From positions 1 through 28,002 of the forward strand of contig DATMIW010000059.1 of NCBI GenBank assembly GCA_035554115.1: 28,002 nucleotides of DNA, given 5' to 3'. Positions 7,665 to 16,001 of this stretch are shown here, in pieces. This DNA is from CAXTSE01 sp035554115 (GTDB lineage: Bacteria > Actinomycetota > Actinomycetes > Actinomycetales > Microbacteriaceae). The notes beneath the pieces were generated by a model. The model was not told the DNA's origin. It made no database searches and saw only the letters and a list, made by a program, of their open reading frames with translations. The translations under genes and the position numbers were made by a program. The number at the start of each line of letters is the position of its first letter. The stretch's first letter is position 1.

Positions 7665-8654
7665 ATGACTGACACAGTGACCACGGCGAAACCCGCACCG
7701 AAGCCACGGACCACAGTGGCCTCTCTCGCCACGAATTATGGCGTCGTCGGGTTCCTCCTGCTGCTCGTCATCATCTTCTCGGTGATGCTTCCCGGAACCT
7801 TCCCCACCTTCCTCAACGGTCGATCCTTGCTGACCGACGAAGCCATTCCCCTTGTCCTGGCCCTTGCCGCAGTCCTTCCGCTGGCCGCTGGCGAATTCGA
7901 TCTGTCGCTTGGGGCGGTGCTCGGGTTCAGCGCCATTGCCACGATCAGCCTGTCGAATGCCGGCCTCCCGACTCCGCTCGTAATCCTGATCGCGCTCGCG
8001 ATCGGGGCGTTCATCGGTGCGGTCAACGCTGTCCTGGTTGTGGGGATCGGCGTCAACGCCTTCATCGCCACCCTCGCCTCGGCCACGGTGCTGGCAGGGC
8101 TCAACCTTTTGGTGACCAACAGTGGCCTGCTCGTGCTCGCCGCTCCGGACCTCGCAGCCCTGACCACCACGCGGGTTGGGGGCTTCCAGGTTGTCCTCGC
8201 CTACGCGATCGTGCTCGCGGTGGTCATCTATTTCTTCGTCGAACACACGCCGTTCGGGCGCTACCTGCGAGCGACCGGGATGGGCCGGGATGCGGCGCGC
8301 CTCAGCGGAGTGAACACAGGTCGCTTCCTGTCGGCCTCGTTCATCGTCGCGGGAGTATTGGCGGCCTTCGCCGGTGTGTTGTTCGCCTCTCGCGGAGGTA
8401 CCGCACCCCCGACTCTCGGCCCGGAGTTTCTGCTTCCGGCCTACGCTGCTGCCTTCCTGGGTGCGACAACCATCCGGCCCGGGTACTTCAACGTCGGCGG
8501 AACCGTGATCGGAGTGCTGCTCCTCGCGGTTGGTAGCAACGGACTCACACTCATGGGGGCCCAAACCTGGGTCACCAATGTCTTCAACGGCGTCGCATTG
8601 ATGATCGCCGTCTCGGCTTCGGTCCTCGTGGGCCGTAAGCGCCGGCGGGGCTAA
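7665..8654 (+). CDS. RbsC-like ABC importer permease
   Basis: A 329-residue integral membrane protein of the BPD_transp_2 family with about nine to ten hydrophobic spans. The family motif AAGEFDLSLGAVLGFSAI lies near residues 75-92, and the C-terminal part with GATTIRPGYFNVGGTVIG and the final NGLTLMGAQTWVTNVFNG block is as in RbsC/XylH proteins. A cytoplasmic N-terminal tail rich in Lys, Pro and Thr precedes the first span. It starts two bases after the ATPase gene stop, so the two are coupled. It forms the transmembrane channel for the substrate delivered by the lipoprotein encoded next. Confidence 0.95.
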   Translation: MTDTVTTAKPAPKPRTTVASLATNYGVVGFLLLLVIIFSVMLPGTFPTFLNGRSLLTDEAIPLVLALAAVLPLAAGEFDLSLGAVLGFSAIATISLSNAGLPTPLVILIALAIGAFIGAVNAVLVVGIGVNAFIATLASATVLAGLNLLVTNSGLLVLAAPDLAALTTTRVGGFQVVLAYAIVLAVVIYFFVEHTPFGRYLRATGMGRDAARLSGVNTGRFLSASFIVAGVLAAFAGVLFASRGGTAPPTLGPEFLLPAYAAAFLGATTIRPGYFNVGGTVIGVLLLAVGSNGLTLMGAQTWVTNVFNGVALMIAVSASVLVGRKRRRG

Positions 8655-8703
8655 CCCACGCTCCGCTGGCGAACTCGCACACCAAGAGAAAGAAGGACTG
8701 ACG

Positions 8704-9813
8704 ATGTCGTCGTCTAAACACTTCAAGGTGGTCGCCGTACTTGCGGCCTCCGCAATCTTTACCCTCGCGGGCTGTTCGGCGGGCGGAGGCGGCACCACTT
8801 CAGGTGGTGACGTTGACATCTCCAAGGCTCAGCAGGTCATCAAAGAAGCCTCCGCCGAGGACACCAGCTTCACCTTCCCCAAGGACTCAGTCGAGGCCGC
8901 CAAGGGCCTGTCAGTTGTCGCCATCCCCTGCGCCTACGCGGCCGAGGGCTGCAAGCGAACAGTCGACGGCATCCAGGACGCCTCAAAGGAGCTCGGCTGG
9001 AACTACAAGATGATCGACCCTGCCGGTGACCCCGAGAAGATGCGTGAAGGAATCCGCACGGCGATCCAGCTGAAGGTTGACGCGATCTTCCTCGCCGCAG
9101 TACCGCCGGAGGTTGCCAAGGATGACGTCGCTGCCGCTCAGGCCGCTGGCATCACCGTTATCAACACCCTGGAGGTTGCTCCCGAGGGATTCGCCGACGC
9201 GACAGTGGAGTCGGACCGTGTTCTGCAGGGTAAGTGGGCGGCCGCGTTCCTCACTGTTGCGACAAAGGGCGAGGGCAAAATTGTGCTGCTCAACGACCCG
9301 GAGTTCTCGTCCATCGTTGCCGAGCACAAGGGCGTGACCGAGGGCTTGAAGGAGTACTGCCCGAAGTGCAAGGTCGTGAAGGACAGCTCATTCCAGATTG
9401 CCAACCTGCAGACGGAGATGCCGACCGAGTTCCAGGCGACTCTGACGGCCAACCCGGATGTCAACGCGGTCTGGGGAGCGTACGACCCGGTGGCCGCGGC
9501 TATCCTTCCGGTGATCGACCGGAGCGACCGGAGCGACTCCATCACGGTGGTTTCACACAACGGAGATGCATTCGCGCTCAAGGACATCAAGGCCGACAAG
9601 AAGGCATTCAAAGCCACACTCGGTTTCAGTGACGAGTGGATCGCGTTTGCCGCCGTCGACCAGCTCCTGCGCATCAAGGCCGGCACGATCACCGACGAGG
9701 AACGCCGAGTCATCGTGCCCTCGAAGCTGCTGACCGCTGACAACATCACGGACATTCCGTGGTTGGGTGACAGCGACTGGCGCTCGGCTTACCTCGAGCT
9801 CTGGGGTAAGTAG
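8704..9813 (+). CDS. Periplasmic-binding-protein-like lipoprotein of the ABC importer
   Basis: A 369-residue substrate-binding protein (Peripla_BP_4 type). The signal sequence ends in the lipobox LAGC with Cys24 as the lipid anchor, followed by a Gly/Ser/Thr-rich linker. The ligand domain begins near residue 68, with a helix YAAEGCKRTVDGIQDASKEL and then GDPEKMREGIRTAIQLKVDA, as in ribose/xylose-type binding proteins. It has four non-lipobox cysteines, Cys76/Cys83 and a CPKC pair (219, 222), which could form disulfides outside the cell; this is uncommon in the family. It is the last gene of the importer operon and is followed by a terminator. The ligand cannot be predicted. Confidence 0.93.
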   Translation: MSSSKHFKVVAVLAASAIFTLAGCSAGGGGTTSGGDVDISKAQQVIKEASAEDTSFTFPKDSVEAAKGLSVVAIPCAYAAEGCKRTVDGIQDASKELGWNYKMIDPAGDPEKMREGIRTAIQLKVDAIFLAAVPPEVAKDDVAAAQAAGITVINTLEVAPEGFADATVESDRVLQGKWAAAFLTVATKGEGKIVLLNDPEFSSIVAEHKGVTEGLKEYCPKCKVVKDSSFQIANLQTEMPTEFQATLTANPDVNAVWGAYDPVAAAILPVIDRSDRSDSITVVSHNGDAFALKDIKADKKAFKATLGFSDEWIAFAAVDQLLRIKAGTITDEERRVIVPSKLLTADNITDIPWLGDSDWRSAYLELWGK

Positions 9814-9830
9814 CAGGATCAGGAAATAGG

Positions 9831-9860
9831 AAAGGGGTGCGGATTTTTCCGCACCCCTTT
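9831..9860 (+). terminator. Strong intrinsic-type terminator hairpin after the importer operon
   Basis: A perfect 13-bp stem AAAGGGGTGCGGA / TCCGCACCCCTTT closes a TTTT loop, starting 17 bases after the lipoprotein stop. There is only a short pyrimidine run after it, but the A-rich/T-rich stem ends make it work in either direction. It separates the importer operon from the convergent histidine kinase gene. The rest of the gap to 10008 shows no gene. Confidence 0.9.
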
Positions 9861-10008
9861 CTCTATGCCCCGAAGAGTCACATCACCTTAGAACTGGGAG
9901 GCGCCACGCATCCTCCCGCCCCGACCGACCGTCACATTCGGGTTCTCCGCAGGCGATGCCCTTGTTCATACGCTGACCCTCGCGCATCGCGATCGAGGCC
10001 GAAACGGC

Positions 10009-11406
10009 TTATGAGTCCGTCCCGCTAAGCGCGAATCGCACGGTGACGGTAATGCCGACTCCCGGCCGGTTGTCGAGCTGCACGCTTCCCTCGGCGACTG
10101 TCGCGATGCCTTCGACGATCGCCAGACCGAGGCCTGCGCCGGTTCCGCTCTGGTTCGTGGCGGCTCGCGAAAAGCGGTCGAAAGCGCGATCGACGAAGTC
10201 GGATGCCATGCCACCCGCATCGTCCGTGACGCGAAGGACGAGGTGGCGGTCGTCGAAATCGAGCGTCACCTCGATTCGTCCCGTCTCAGTGACCGCCGCG
10301 AGCGAATTGTTGACGAGATTGTCGAGCACGCGACCGAAATCGGGCACCGAGACGGCGGCGTGCATTGAGTCGTCACCCGCGGGGATGGAGCTCGCATAGT
10401 CGATCTGAATGTCGCGTCCGTTGACCCGCAGCCTCCCGCGGTCCGCCGCGTCGGCAAGCTCCGCAACGAGGTCATCGAGGCGCGCCCGGCCGGGCGCCGC
10501 CTGCGCGTCAATGCGCGAGAGTTCCAGCAGCGAGGTCGCGAGCGAGGTCAGTCGTGTGAGGGTCAGTTGGGCGGCGGCGACATCCGCTCGCATCTGCGAC
10601 AGCGACGAGGCCTCCGCTTGAGCGAGTTCGAGCTGTGTCGTCATGATCGCGAGCGGGGTGCGCATCTCGTGGCTGGCATCCGAGACAATCTGTCGTTCAC
10701 GCTCGGCTGACGCGCGAAGCTGGCCGATCAGTTCATTCAGAGTCAGCGCGAGGTCGGCGATCTCGTCGCGGGCGGGACCCACGGGCAGCAATTCGCCACC
10801 GGCGTGGGTCATGAGCTCAGAGGCGCTCGTTCGCAGGCGCACAACGGGACTCAGAGCGACAGTACCGATAAGCCATGAGGCGGCTCCGAATACCACGTTG
10901 ATAATCGCGATGCTGGCGATCAAGAGTGCCGCCACCTGGTTGAGGATCGCGACCTCGCGGTCGTCGCTCACAGCGGTGACGACCCGCCATTCCCCGCGCG
11001 TGCTTGTCACATTGATGACACGGACCAGATAGGAACCGCTCGGGGTCGAAATGCTGTGCGTGCCGATGCGCTCAAGTGCCTCGGTGTGTAGGGCGAGGTG
11101 TTTCGGCAGGGTATCCACCTTCACAACGCCCGTGGGGTCGGTTACTCGCACATGTTGACGAGGGCCCGGGTGATCGACGTCTTCTTTGTCCGAGGCCAGG
11201 GCGGTCACATACGGCGCCTCGATATTGCGCAACACATCGCTTTGCCCCTGGGTCACGATGTTTTGCACCTGCGCATAGATCAGGATGCCGGCGGCCCCCG
11301 AGATGAGGACGGCGATGACCAAACTGCCGCCGGTAATGCGCGCGCGAATGCCCAGCCGTGAGGGCCGGAAGCGGAACGGGCCGGGCCGTGGCATGCTGAG
11401 CCGCAC
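10009..11406 (-). CDS. Two-component sensor histidine kinase
   Basis: A 465-residue membrane kinase. Span 1 is at about 25-46, an extracytoplasmic sensor region at 47-155, span 2 at about 157-185, then a HAMP linker. The HisKA domain has the phosphorylated His246 in SDASHEMRTP, and the HATPase domain has N-box LDNLVNNSL (361-369), DDAGG (395-399) and GTGAGLGLA (421-429). The start is GTG 11406, which shares a base with the regulator's TAG stop (TAGTG), so both are co-translated. The sensor domain, rich in Val/Thr and carrying a SPSG-like loop, resembles no ligand-binding family I can name. The pair precedes envelope glycosyltransferases transcribed the other way, so envelope sensing is plausible but not shown. 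Confidence 0.95.
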   Translation of the reverse strand: MRLSMPRPGPFRFRPSRLGIRARITGGSLVIAVLISGAAGILIYAQVQNIVTQGQSDVLRNIEAPYVTALASDKEDVDHPGPRQHVRVTDPTGVVKVDTLPKHLALHTEALERIGTHSISTPSGSYLVRVINVTSTRGEWRVVTAVSDDREVAILNQVAALLIASIAIINVVFGAASWLIGTVALSPVVRLRTSASELMTHAGGELLPVGPARDEIADLALTLNELIGQLRASAERERQIVSDASHEMRTPLAIMTTQLELAQAEASSLSQMRADVAAAQLTLTRLTSLATSLLELSRIDAQAAPGRARLDDLVAELADAADRGRLRVNGRDIQIDYASSIPAGDDSMHAAVSVPDFGRVLDNLVNNSLAAVTETGRIEVTLDFDDRHLVLRVTDDAGGMASDFVDRAFDRFSRAATNQSGTGAGLGLAIVEGIATVAEGSVQLDNRPGVGITVTVRFALSGTDS

Positions 11407-12083
11407 TACGCCCCCGCCACGAGTTGAAAGCCGACCCCGCGCGAGGTGACGATTTTGCTCGTCGTGCCCACGGCCTCCAATTTGCGGCGGACATAGCTGA
11501 CGTACTGGTCGACGATGTTCGTGTCGATGAACGCACCGGATCCCCAGATCGCATCGAGGACATCGGCGCGCGTCTGTACCTGGCCGGCCTTCTCGGCGAG
11601 CACCCGTAACAGGTCGAGTTCTGTCCGGCTGAGGCGCACCTCGCGTTCGCCAACCGAGATCACATGGCGAGTGAGGTCGATCACGAGGTCGCCAACTTCG
11701 AGTCGGGTCGATCCGATTGCGTCCCGGCGCCGCAGGGCGCGGAGCCGGGCGGCGAGCTCGGCAAACTCAAAGGGCTTCGTGAGGTAGTCGTCGGCGCCCG
11801 CATCGAGGCCGTGGATACGGTCGTCGACCGCGTCACGCGCGGTGAGCAGCAGGATCGCAACGCCGTAGGTATGTTCGCGCAGGCGACGGCAGAGTTCGAA
11901 GCCCGACATGCCGGGCAACATGACGTCGAGGACGGCGATGTCGTAGGGTTCAGCCGCGATCAGGGTCATGGCCTTTACCCCGTCGTCCGCGACGTCGACG
12001 ACGTAGCCTTCGGCTTCGAGCCCGCGGGAAAGAAGCGCCGACATTTCGGGTTCGTCGTCGACGACCAGCACCCGCAATGCCAT
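11406..12083 (-). CDS. OmpR-family response regulator
   Basis: A 225-residue regulator. The receiver domain has Asp9/Asp10, the phosphoacceptor Asp53 in VLDVMLPG, Thr81 and Lys103 (LTKPF). The winged-helix DNA-binding domain covers about 128-222 with the RTELDLLRVLAE and NIVDQYVSYVRRKL segments and the final TSRGVGFQL. I chose ATG 12083 because AAGGGAA lies at good spacing and the protein begins with the typical MALRVLVVDDEP; the frame runs open to 12188 without a domain. It is first in the operon with the sensor kinase and divergent from the glycosyltransferase gene, across 143 bp with no recognised operator. Confidence 0.95.
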   Translation of the reverse strand: MALRVLVVDDEPEMSALLSRGLEAEGYVVDVADDGVKAMTLIAAEPYDIAVLDVMLPGMSGFELCRRLREHTYGVAILLLTARDAVDDRIHGLDAGADDYLTKPFEFAELAARLRALRRRDAIGSTRLEVGDLVIDLTRHVISVGEREVRLSRTELDLLRVLAEKAGQVQTRADVLDAIWGSGAFIDTNIVDQYVSYVRRKLEAVGTTSKIVTSRGVGFQLVAGA

Positions 12084-12226
12084 GTCAGTTCCCTTCGCCG
12101 CAGGGGCCAGCAGCTCTCCCGCGGCAGCCTCGCTGGGCGCCAGCGTACCCATCTCGGCCGTGAGACGACGGTCACGCTCACCGCGCATTGTCTGTGGGTT
12201 CTCTCACGATTACGGGCCCCTGTCTC

Positions 12227-13789
12227 ATGCGTTCCGAAGCAAGGGAAGCTGACGATGGAGAGGTGACCTCGACAATCGCCATCGGCTCTGTGGCTTCGCC
12301 GCGCCTGCCGCGCGGGGTTCACTCGTCGAGTCGGTTCGCCTTTGTTGCACTGGGCGTATTGGCGACGGGAATTGCGCTCATCGGTGCGGGCACGCCGTCG
12401 TACTGGGGTGATGAGGCGGCGAGTGTGACGTCGGCGCTGCGCCCTCTGCCGTCGCTGTTCGCAGAGCTGGCGCACGTCGATGCGGTCCACGGACTGTACT
12501 ACCTGTTCCTGCATGTTTGGGTGGGCCTCGTGGGCACCTCGGAATTCGCGGTGCGCGCCCCAAGCGCGGTCGCGATGGGATTCGCGGTCGCCGGCACCGG
12601 GGTGCTCGGGTCGCGACTCCTCGGCCGACGCGTGGGCATCATCGCGGCCCTCGTGCTGACGGTGCTACCCGAAATGACCCGCATGGCCATCGAAGCGCGC
12701 TCCTATGCATTCGCGGTGGCTGCGGGTGTCTGGCTGACGATCTTCCTCGTGCACCTCGTTTCGCGCGAAGCCAGCCGCCGCTGGTGGGTGCTGTTCGGCG
12801 TATGCGCAGCGCTGTGCGTATACCTCTTCCTCTATCTGCTTCTTCTCGTCGTTGTCCACGCCGTCGTCGTGCTGGCGATGCGTGCATCGCGGCAGACGGG
12901 GCGTCGATGGCTGAGTGCGCTTGCCATCGCCGGCGTGCTCGCGCTGCCGGTTATCGTCGTGGCGGTTCTTCAAGGGGGCCAGATCGAGTTCCTTGCGCAT
13001 CGCCACTACGCGACATTCGACTCGGTCGCCGTTCGGCAGTGGTTTCTCACGCCGTGGATGGCCGCGATCGCATGGCTGTTGATCGCGGGCTGCGTGGTTC
13101 TCACGGTGCTGCATCGCCGAATCCTGTCGGCATCCAGGGTCCGGGGAGCCATCATTGCGCTGGTCTGGGTTGCTGCGCCCACGGCCCTCCTGCTGATCGG
13201 CAACGCCTGGCTGCATCCGATGTACAACATGCGGTATCCGGCGTTTTGCTTGCCCGGTGTTGCCCTCGCGATGGCCGTCGGAATCGACGAGCTCGCTCGG
13301 TTCGCGCGTCATGGGCGAGCCCGTCGCGTTGTGGCGGGTCTGCTGCTCATCGCGGTCGCGGCAACGGCGGCACCGAGCTTTATCGCCGAACGCGGACAGT
13401 ACGCAAAAGACGGAGGCAGCGACCTGCGCCAGCTTGCCGAGCAGGTGCACGCGCGGGCTCACGCCGGCGATGCCATAGTTTTCGACGCCACCACGCGGAA
13501 CAGTCGCCGCCCCCGACTCGCGCTCGATCTCTGGCCGAAATCGTTTGCTGGTCTGGACGATGTGGAACTCATAACCCCCTATGTGGACCGGGCGTGGTTG
13601 TGGGATGAGGTCGCGCCACTCGATCAGGTCACCGCGGCGGTATCGACCCACCAGACGGTGTGGGCTGTCGAGTCCCACGCGGGCGCGTCGTCCGATCTCG
13701 ACGTGCTGGCCCGGCTCGGCTATCGCGTCGTCGACATCGTGCATGTGCACCGCACATCTATTTACGAACTCAGCAGGGAGATCACGTGA
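12227..13789 (+). CDS. Multi-pass membrane glycosyltransferase, GT39/ArnT-like (GT-C fold)
   Basis: A polytopic protein of about 520 residues. After a first span it has the acidic loop PSYWGDEAASV, the position where GT-C enzymes using polyprenyl-phosphate sugars carry their catalytic Asp/Glu. About ten further spans follow, then a C-terminal extracytoplasmic domain with DAIVFDATTRNSRR and DDVELITPYVDR. It should transfer a sugar from a polyprenyl-phosphate donor to protein or envelope glycan on the outer face. The next gene encodes a polyprenyl-phosphate sugar synthase type enzyme and overlaps by four bases (GTGA), which supports this. The start is uncertain: ATG 12227 or GTG 12263; neither has an ideal ribosome site. 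A TTG at 12188 also keeps the frame but is less likely. Confidence 0.87.
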   Translation: MRSEAREADDGEVTSTIAIGSVASPRLPRGVHSSSRFAFVALGVLATGIALIGAGTPSYWGDEAASVTSALRPLPSLFAELAHVDAVHGLYYLFLHVWVGLVGTSEFAVRAPSAVAMGFAVAGTGVLGSRLLGRRVGIIAALVLTVLPEMTRMAIEARSYAFAVAAGVWLTIFLVHLVSREASRRWWVLFGVCAALCVYLFLYLLLLVVVHAVVVLAMRASRQTGRRWLSALAIAGVLALPVIVVAVLQGGQIEFLAHRHYATFDSVAVRQWFLTPWMAAIAWLLIAGCVVLTVLHRRILSASRVRGAIIALVWVAAPTALLLIGNAWLHPMYNMRYPAFCLPGVALAMAVGIDELARFARHGRARRVVAGLLLIAVAATAAPSFIAERGQYAKDGGSDLRQLAEQVHARAHAGDAIVFDATTRNSRRPRLALDLWPKSFAGLDDVELITPYVDRAWLWDEVAPLDQVTAAVSTHQTVWAVESHAGASSDLDVLARLGYRVVDIVHVHRTSIYELSREIT

Positions 13790-14940
13790 ACCGGGCCGTA
13801 GTCATCGTCCCCACCTTCAACGAGGTGGAGAATTTGGTCGATATCGTCGCGCGGGTCCATGCGGCGGTACCGTCCGCCCATGTGCTGGTGGTCGACGATG
13901 CGTCCCCCGATGGCACAGGGCTGCTGGCCGAACAGCTCGCGGCGGGTGATCCCCGCATCCACGTTCTGCATCGCGCGGGGAAAGCGGGCCTGGGTGCGGC
14001 CTACCGGGCCGGCTTCGCGTGGAGCCTCGAGCGCGACTACGAGCAGATTGTTGAGATGGATGCCGATGGATCCCACGACCCGGCCCACCTTCCCGCGCTC
14101 CTGGGCGCGCTCTCCGATGCGGACCTTGCCCTCGGTTCACGCTGGGTCGCCGGCGGTGGCACCGTCGGATGGCCGTGGCATCGACGCATCCTGTCGCGCG
14201 GTGGCAGCGCCTATGCCCGGCTCGTGCTCGGTCTGTCGCAGCGGGATGTAACGGGCGGCTTCCGTGCCTACCGCGCCGAGGCGCTCCGCCGCATCGATCC
14301 GGCGATGCTCAGCAGCCAGGGGTACAGCTTCCAGATCGAGTTGCTGTGGCGCGCTTCGATGGCAGGGTTGCGGATTGCCGAGGTGCCGATCACTTTTGTC
14401 GAACGCGTCAACGGCGCATCGAAAATGAGCGGCGCGATTGTCGTCGAAGCGATGGCGCGGGTCACGAAATGGGGTTTCCAGGCGCCCCTCGTGAAGCAGC
14501 TAATCGGATTCATCAGCGTCGGCGCGATCGGATTTGGCATCGACATTGGTGTCTTCAACGCCCTGCGACTGACAGTCTTGTCGCCCGACCATGTGCATGG
14601 CGGCGCGATCATCGCCAAGGCGGTGTCGGTGTCCGTTGCCATCGCGGCGAATTGGGTGGGGAGCAGATACTGGACGTTCCGTGATCGACGGCGTCCGGAT
14701 GTGATCCGCGAGGCCGCACAGTTTGTGCTCACAAGCGCAGCGGGTGGACTCGTCGCGCTGCTCTGCCTCGGCGTCTCGCACTATGTGTTGGACTTGCGCT
14801 CGCCTTTCGCCGACAATCTCTCGGCCAATGTGGTCGGCCTGGTGTTGGGGTCGGCCGTGCGGTTCGTGCTGTATCGCTCGTGGGTCTTTGCACAGGGTCG
14901 ACGCGACACGGAGGTTGTGGTCGAGGCTGCCCGCGGGTGA
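13786..14940 (+). CDS. Polyprenyl-phosphate glycosyltransferase (DPM1-like GT2) fused to GtrA membrane domain
   Basis: A 384-residue two-domain protein. The GT2 catalytic domain (about 1-230) has IVPTFNEVENL, VVDDASPDGTG (36-45), the metal-binding DAD (92-94) in EMDADGSHDP, GSRWVAGGG and the YSFQIELLWRA acceptor-side motif, as in dolichyl-phosphate mannose synthases. The GtrA-like domain (about 238-370) has four spans and a short RYWTFRDRRR cytoplasmic loop. It should attach a sugar from a nucleotide donor to a polyprenyl phosphate and flip or anchor it. GTG 13786 overlaps the previous stop by four bases, with GGGAG at five bases. Together with the upstream transferase it forms a glycan or protein glycosylation pair. 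Confidence 0.94.
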   Translation: MNRAVVIVPTFNEVENLVDIVARVHAAVPSAHVLVVDDASPDGTGLLAEQLAAGDPRIHVLHRAGKAGLGAAYRAGFAWSLERDYEQIVEMDADGSHDPAHLPALLGALSDADLALGSRWVAGGGTVGWPWHRRILSRGGSAYARLVLGLSQRDVTGGFRAYRAEALRRIDPAMLSSQGYSFQIELLWRASMAGLRIAEVPITFVERVNGASKMSGAIVVEAMARVTKWGFQAPLVKQLIGFISVGAIGFGIDIGVFNALRLTVLSPDHVHGGAIIAKAVSVSVAIAANWVGSRYWTFRDRRRPDVIREAAQFVLTSAAGGLVALLCLGVSHYVLDLRSPFADNLSANVVGLVLGSAVRFVLYRSWVFAQGRRDTEVVVEAARG

Positions 14941-14952
14941 GGGGCCTGGACT

Positions 14953-15456
14953 TTGTCGGGGGTGCGTGACACCATCGCCAACGTGACCAGCCCTCCCACG
15001 ACCGAGCAGCGACTGCGCAACCTTGTGCTGTTGCGTCGCGTGCGCGACCGCATCGATCGGGAGTTCGCACGTCCCCTCGATGTCGAGGCTCTGGCGCGCG
15101 GGGTCAACATGTCGTCGGGGCACCTGAGCCGCGAGTTTCGAGAGGCATACGGCGAATCCCCGTACAGCTATCTCATGACGCGTCGCATTGAGCGCGCGAT
15201 GGCTCTGCTGCGGCGCGGAGATCTAAGCGTCACGGATGTGTGTTTCGCAGTCGGCTGTGGATCGCTCGGTACCTTCAGCACGCGCTTCACCGAACTTGTT
15301 GGGGTCTCACCCCGTGCGTACCGAGGTGCTCACGCGGGCGATTCTGTGGAGGCGACAGTGGACGCCGCGGCCGACATGCCCTCATGCATCGTCAAAGAGG
15401 TCACCCGACCGATCAGGAATCGAGAAGCACCCGCATCGGCCCCGCAATTAGTGTGA
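14953..15456 (+). CDS. AraC-family transcriptional regulator (DNA-binding domain only)
   Basis: A protein of about 167 residues. It has only the double helix-turn-helix: helix set 1 in RPLDVEALARGVNMSSGHLS (about 40-59) and set 2 in LSVTDVCFAVGCGSLGTFST (91-110), with the family motif FTELVGVSPRAYR. There is no ligand-binding domain, only a short C-terminal tail of about 40 residues. The start is uncertain: TTG 14953 has GAGGGG at suitable spacing, while GTG 14962 and GTG 14983 are in frame with poor sites. It follows the glycosyltransferase by 12 bases and is coupled to a VOC-family gene five bases downstream; AraC plus VOC pairs are common in Actinomycetota. It may regulate that gene. Confidence 0.88.
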   Translation: MSGVRDTIANVTSPPTTEQRLRNLVLLRRVRDRIDREFARPLDVEALARGVNMSSGHLSREFREAYGESPYSYLMTRRIERAMALLRRGDLSVTDVCFAVGCGSLGTFSTRFTELVGVSPRAYRGAHAGDSVEATVDAAADMPSCIVKEVTRPIRNREAPASAPQLV

Positions 15457-15461
15457 CGGCC

Positions 15462-15878
15462 ATGAGCATTCGCATCCACAACACTTTCCTTGTCCACACC
15501 GACGGTGAGGCAGCACTCGCCTTCTACCGTGACACGCTCGGCTTCGAGGTGCGCAAAGACGTTGGCTACAACGGTCTCCGTTGGCTGACCGTCGGCCCAG
15601 TCGACCAGCCCGACGTCGCCATTGTGCTCGAGCCGCCGGCCATGGATCCGGGCCTCACCGACGCCGAACGCGACACGATCCTCGAGCTCATCGCCAAAGG
15701 CAGCTACGGGCGGATCATCCTCGAGACCGATGACCTGGACGAGCTCTTCGCGCGCGTGCAGGCTAGTGGCGCCGACGTCATCCAAGAGCCCACCGACCAG
15801 CCCTACGGAATCCGCGACTGCGCCTTCCGCGACCCCGCGGGCAACCACATCCGATTCAACGCGGCTCCCACCGCCTGA
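15462..15878 (+). CDS. VOC (glyoxalase/bleomycin-resistance)-family protein
   Basis: A 138-residue vicinal-oxygen-chelate protein with two beta-alpha-beta-beta-beta halves: HNTFLVHTDGEAALAFYRDT begins the first, and LETDDLDELFARVQASGADV then FRDPAGNHIRF end the second. The FRDPAGNHIRF motif is typical of family members that bind metal or drugs, and the VGPVDQPDVAIVLEP segment is usual for the small actinobacterial group. Start ATG 15462 lies five bases after the AraC stop with little ribosome site, so it probably depends on coupling. Function could be isomerase, dioxygenase, thiol transferase or drug binding; nothing in the sequence decides it. Confidence 0.92.
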   Translation: MSIRIHNTFLVHTDGEAALAFYRDTLGFEVRKDVGYNGLRWLTVGPVDQPDVAIVLEPPAMDPGLTDAERDTILELIAKGSYGRIILETDDLDELFARVQASGADVIQEPTDQPYGIRDCAFRDPAGNHIRFNAAPTA

Positions 15879-15944
15879 GTCCCTGCGGCTCTGCCGCCTG
15901 GGGCTCCGCCTCCTGAGCCTCTGCCGCCTGAGTCGCGGCGGCAG
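15863..15944. repeat. Short 15-bp tandem-like repeat plus hairpin between convergent genes
   Basis: The last bases of the VOC gene, GGCTCCCACCGCCTGA including its stop, recur downstream in degenerate form: units of 15 bases of type GGCTCTGCCGCCTGg at 15887-15901, 15902-15916 and 15917-15931. The last unit forms a hairpin, CTGCCGCC (15921-15928) pairing with GGCGGCAG (15937-15944) over an eight-base loop, which may act as a terminator between the convergent VOC and permease genes. The remaining bases to 16001 are G/C-rich and hold no gene. Confidence 0.6.
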
Positions 15945-16001
15945 GGTCGGGGCGGCCAGCGGCGGGCGCGGCTACCTTGCACACTGGCAGCGCGCCGCGC
16001 C

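Noticed and set aside
7425..8825. Long minus-strand open frame (466 codons) opposite the importer permease
   Set aside because: Composition of Glu/Arg/Gly shadows a hydrophobic plus-strand protein; no recognised domain.
10009..15878. Possible horizontal island around the glycosyltransferase genes
   Set aside because: No integrase, tRNA, att repeats or composition break seen; genes have the usual style of the rest of the window.
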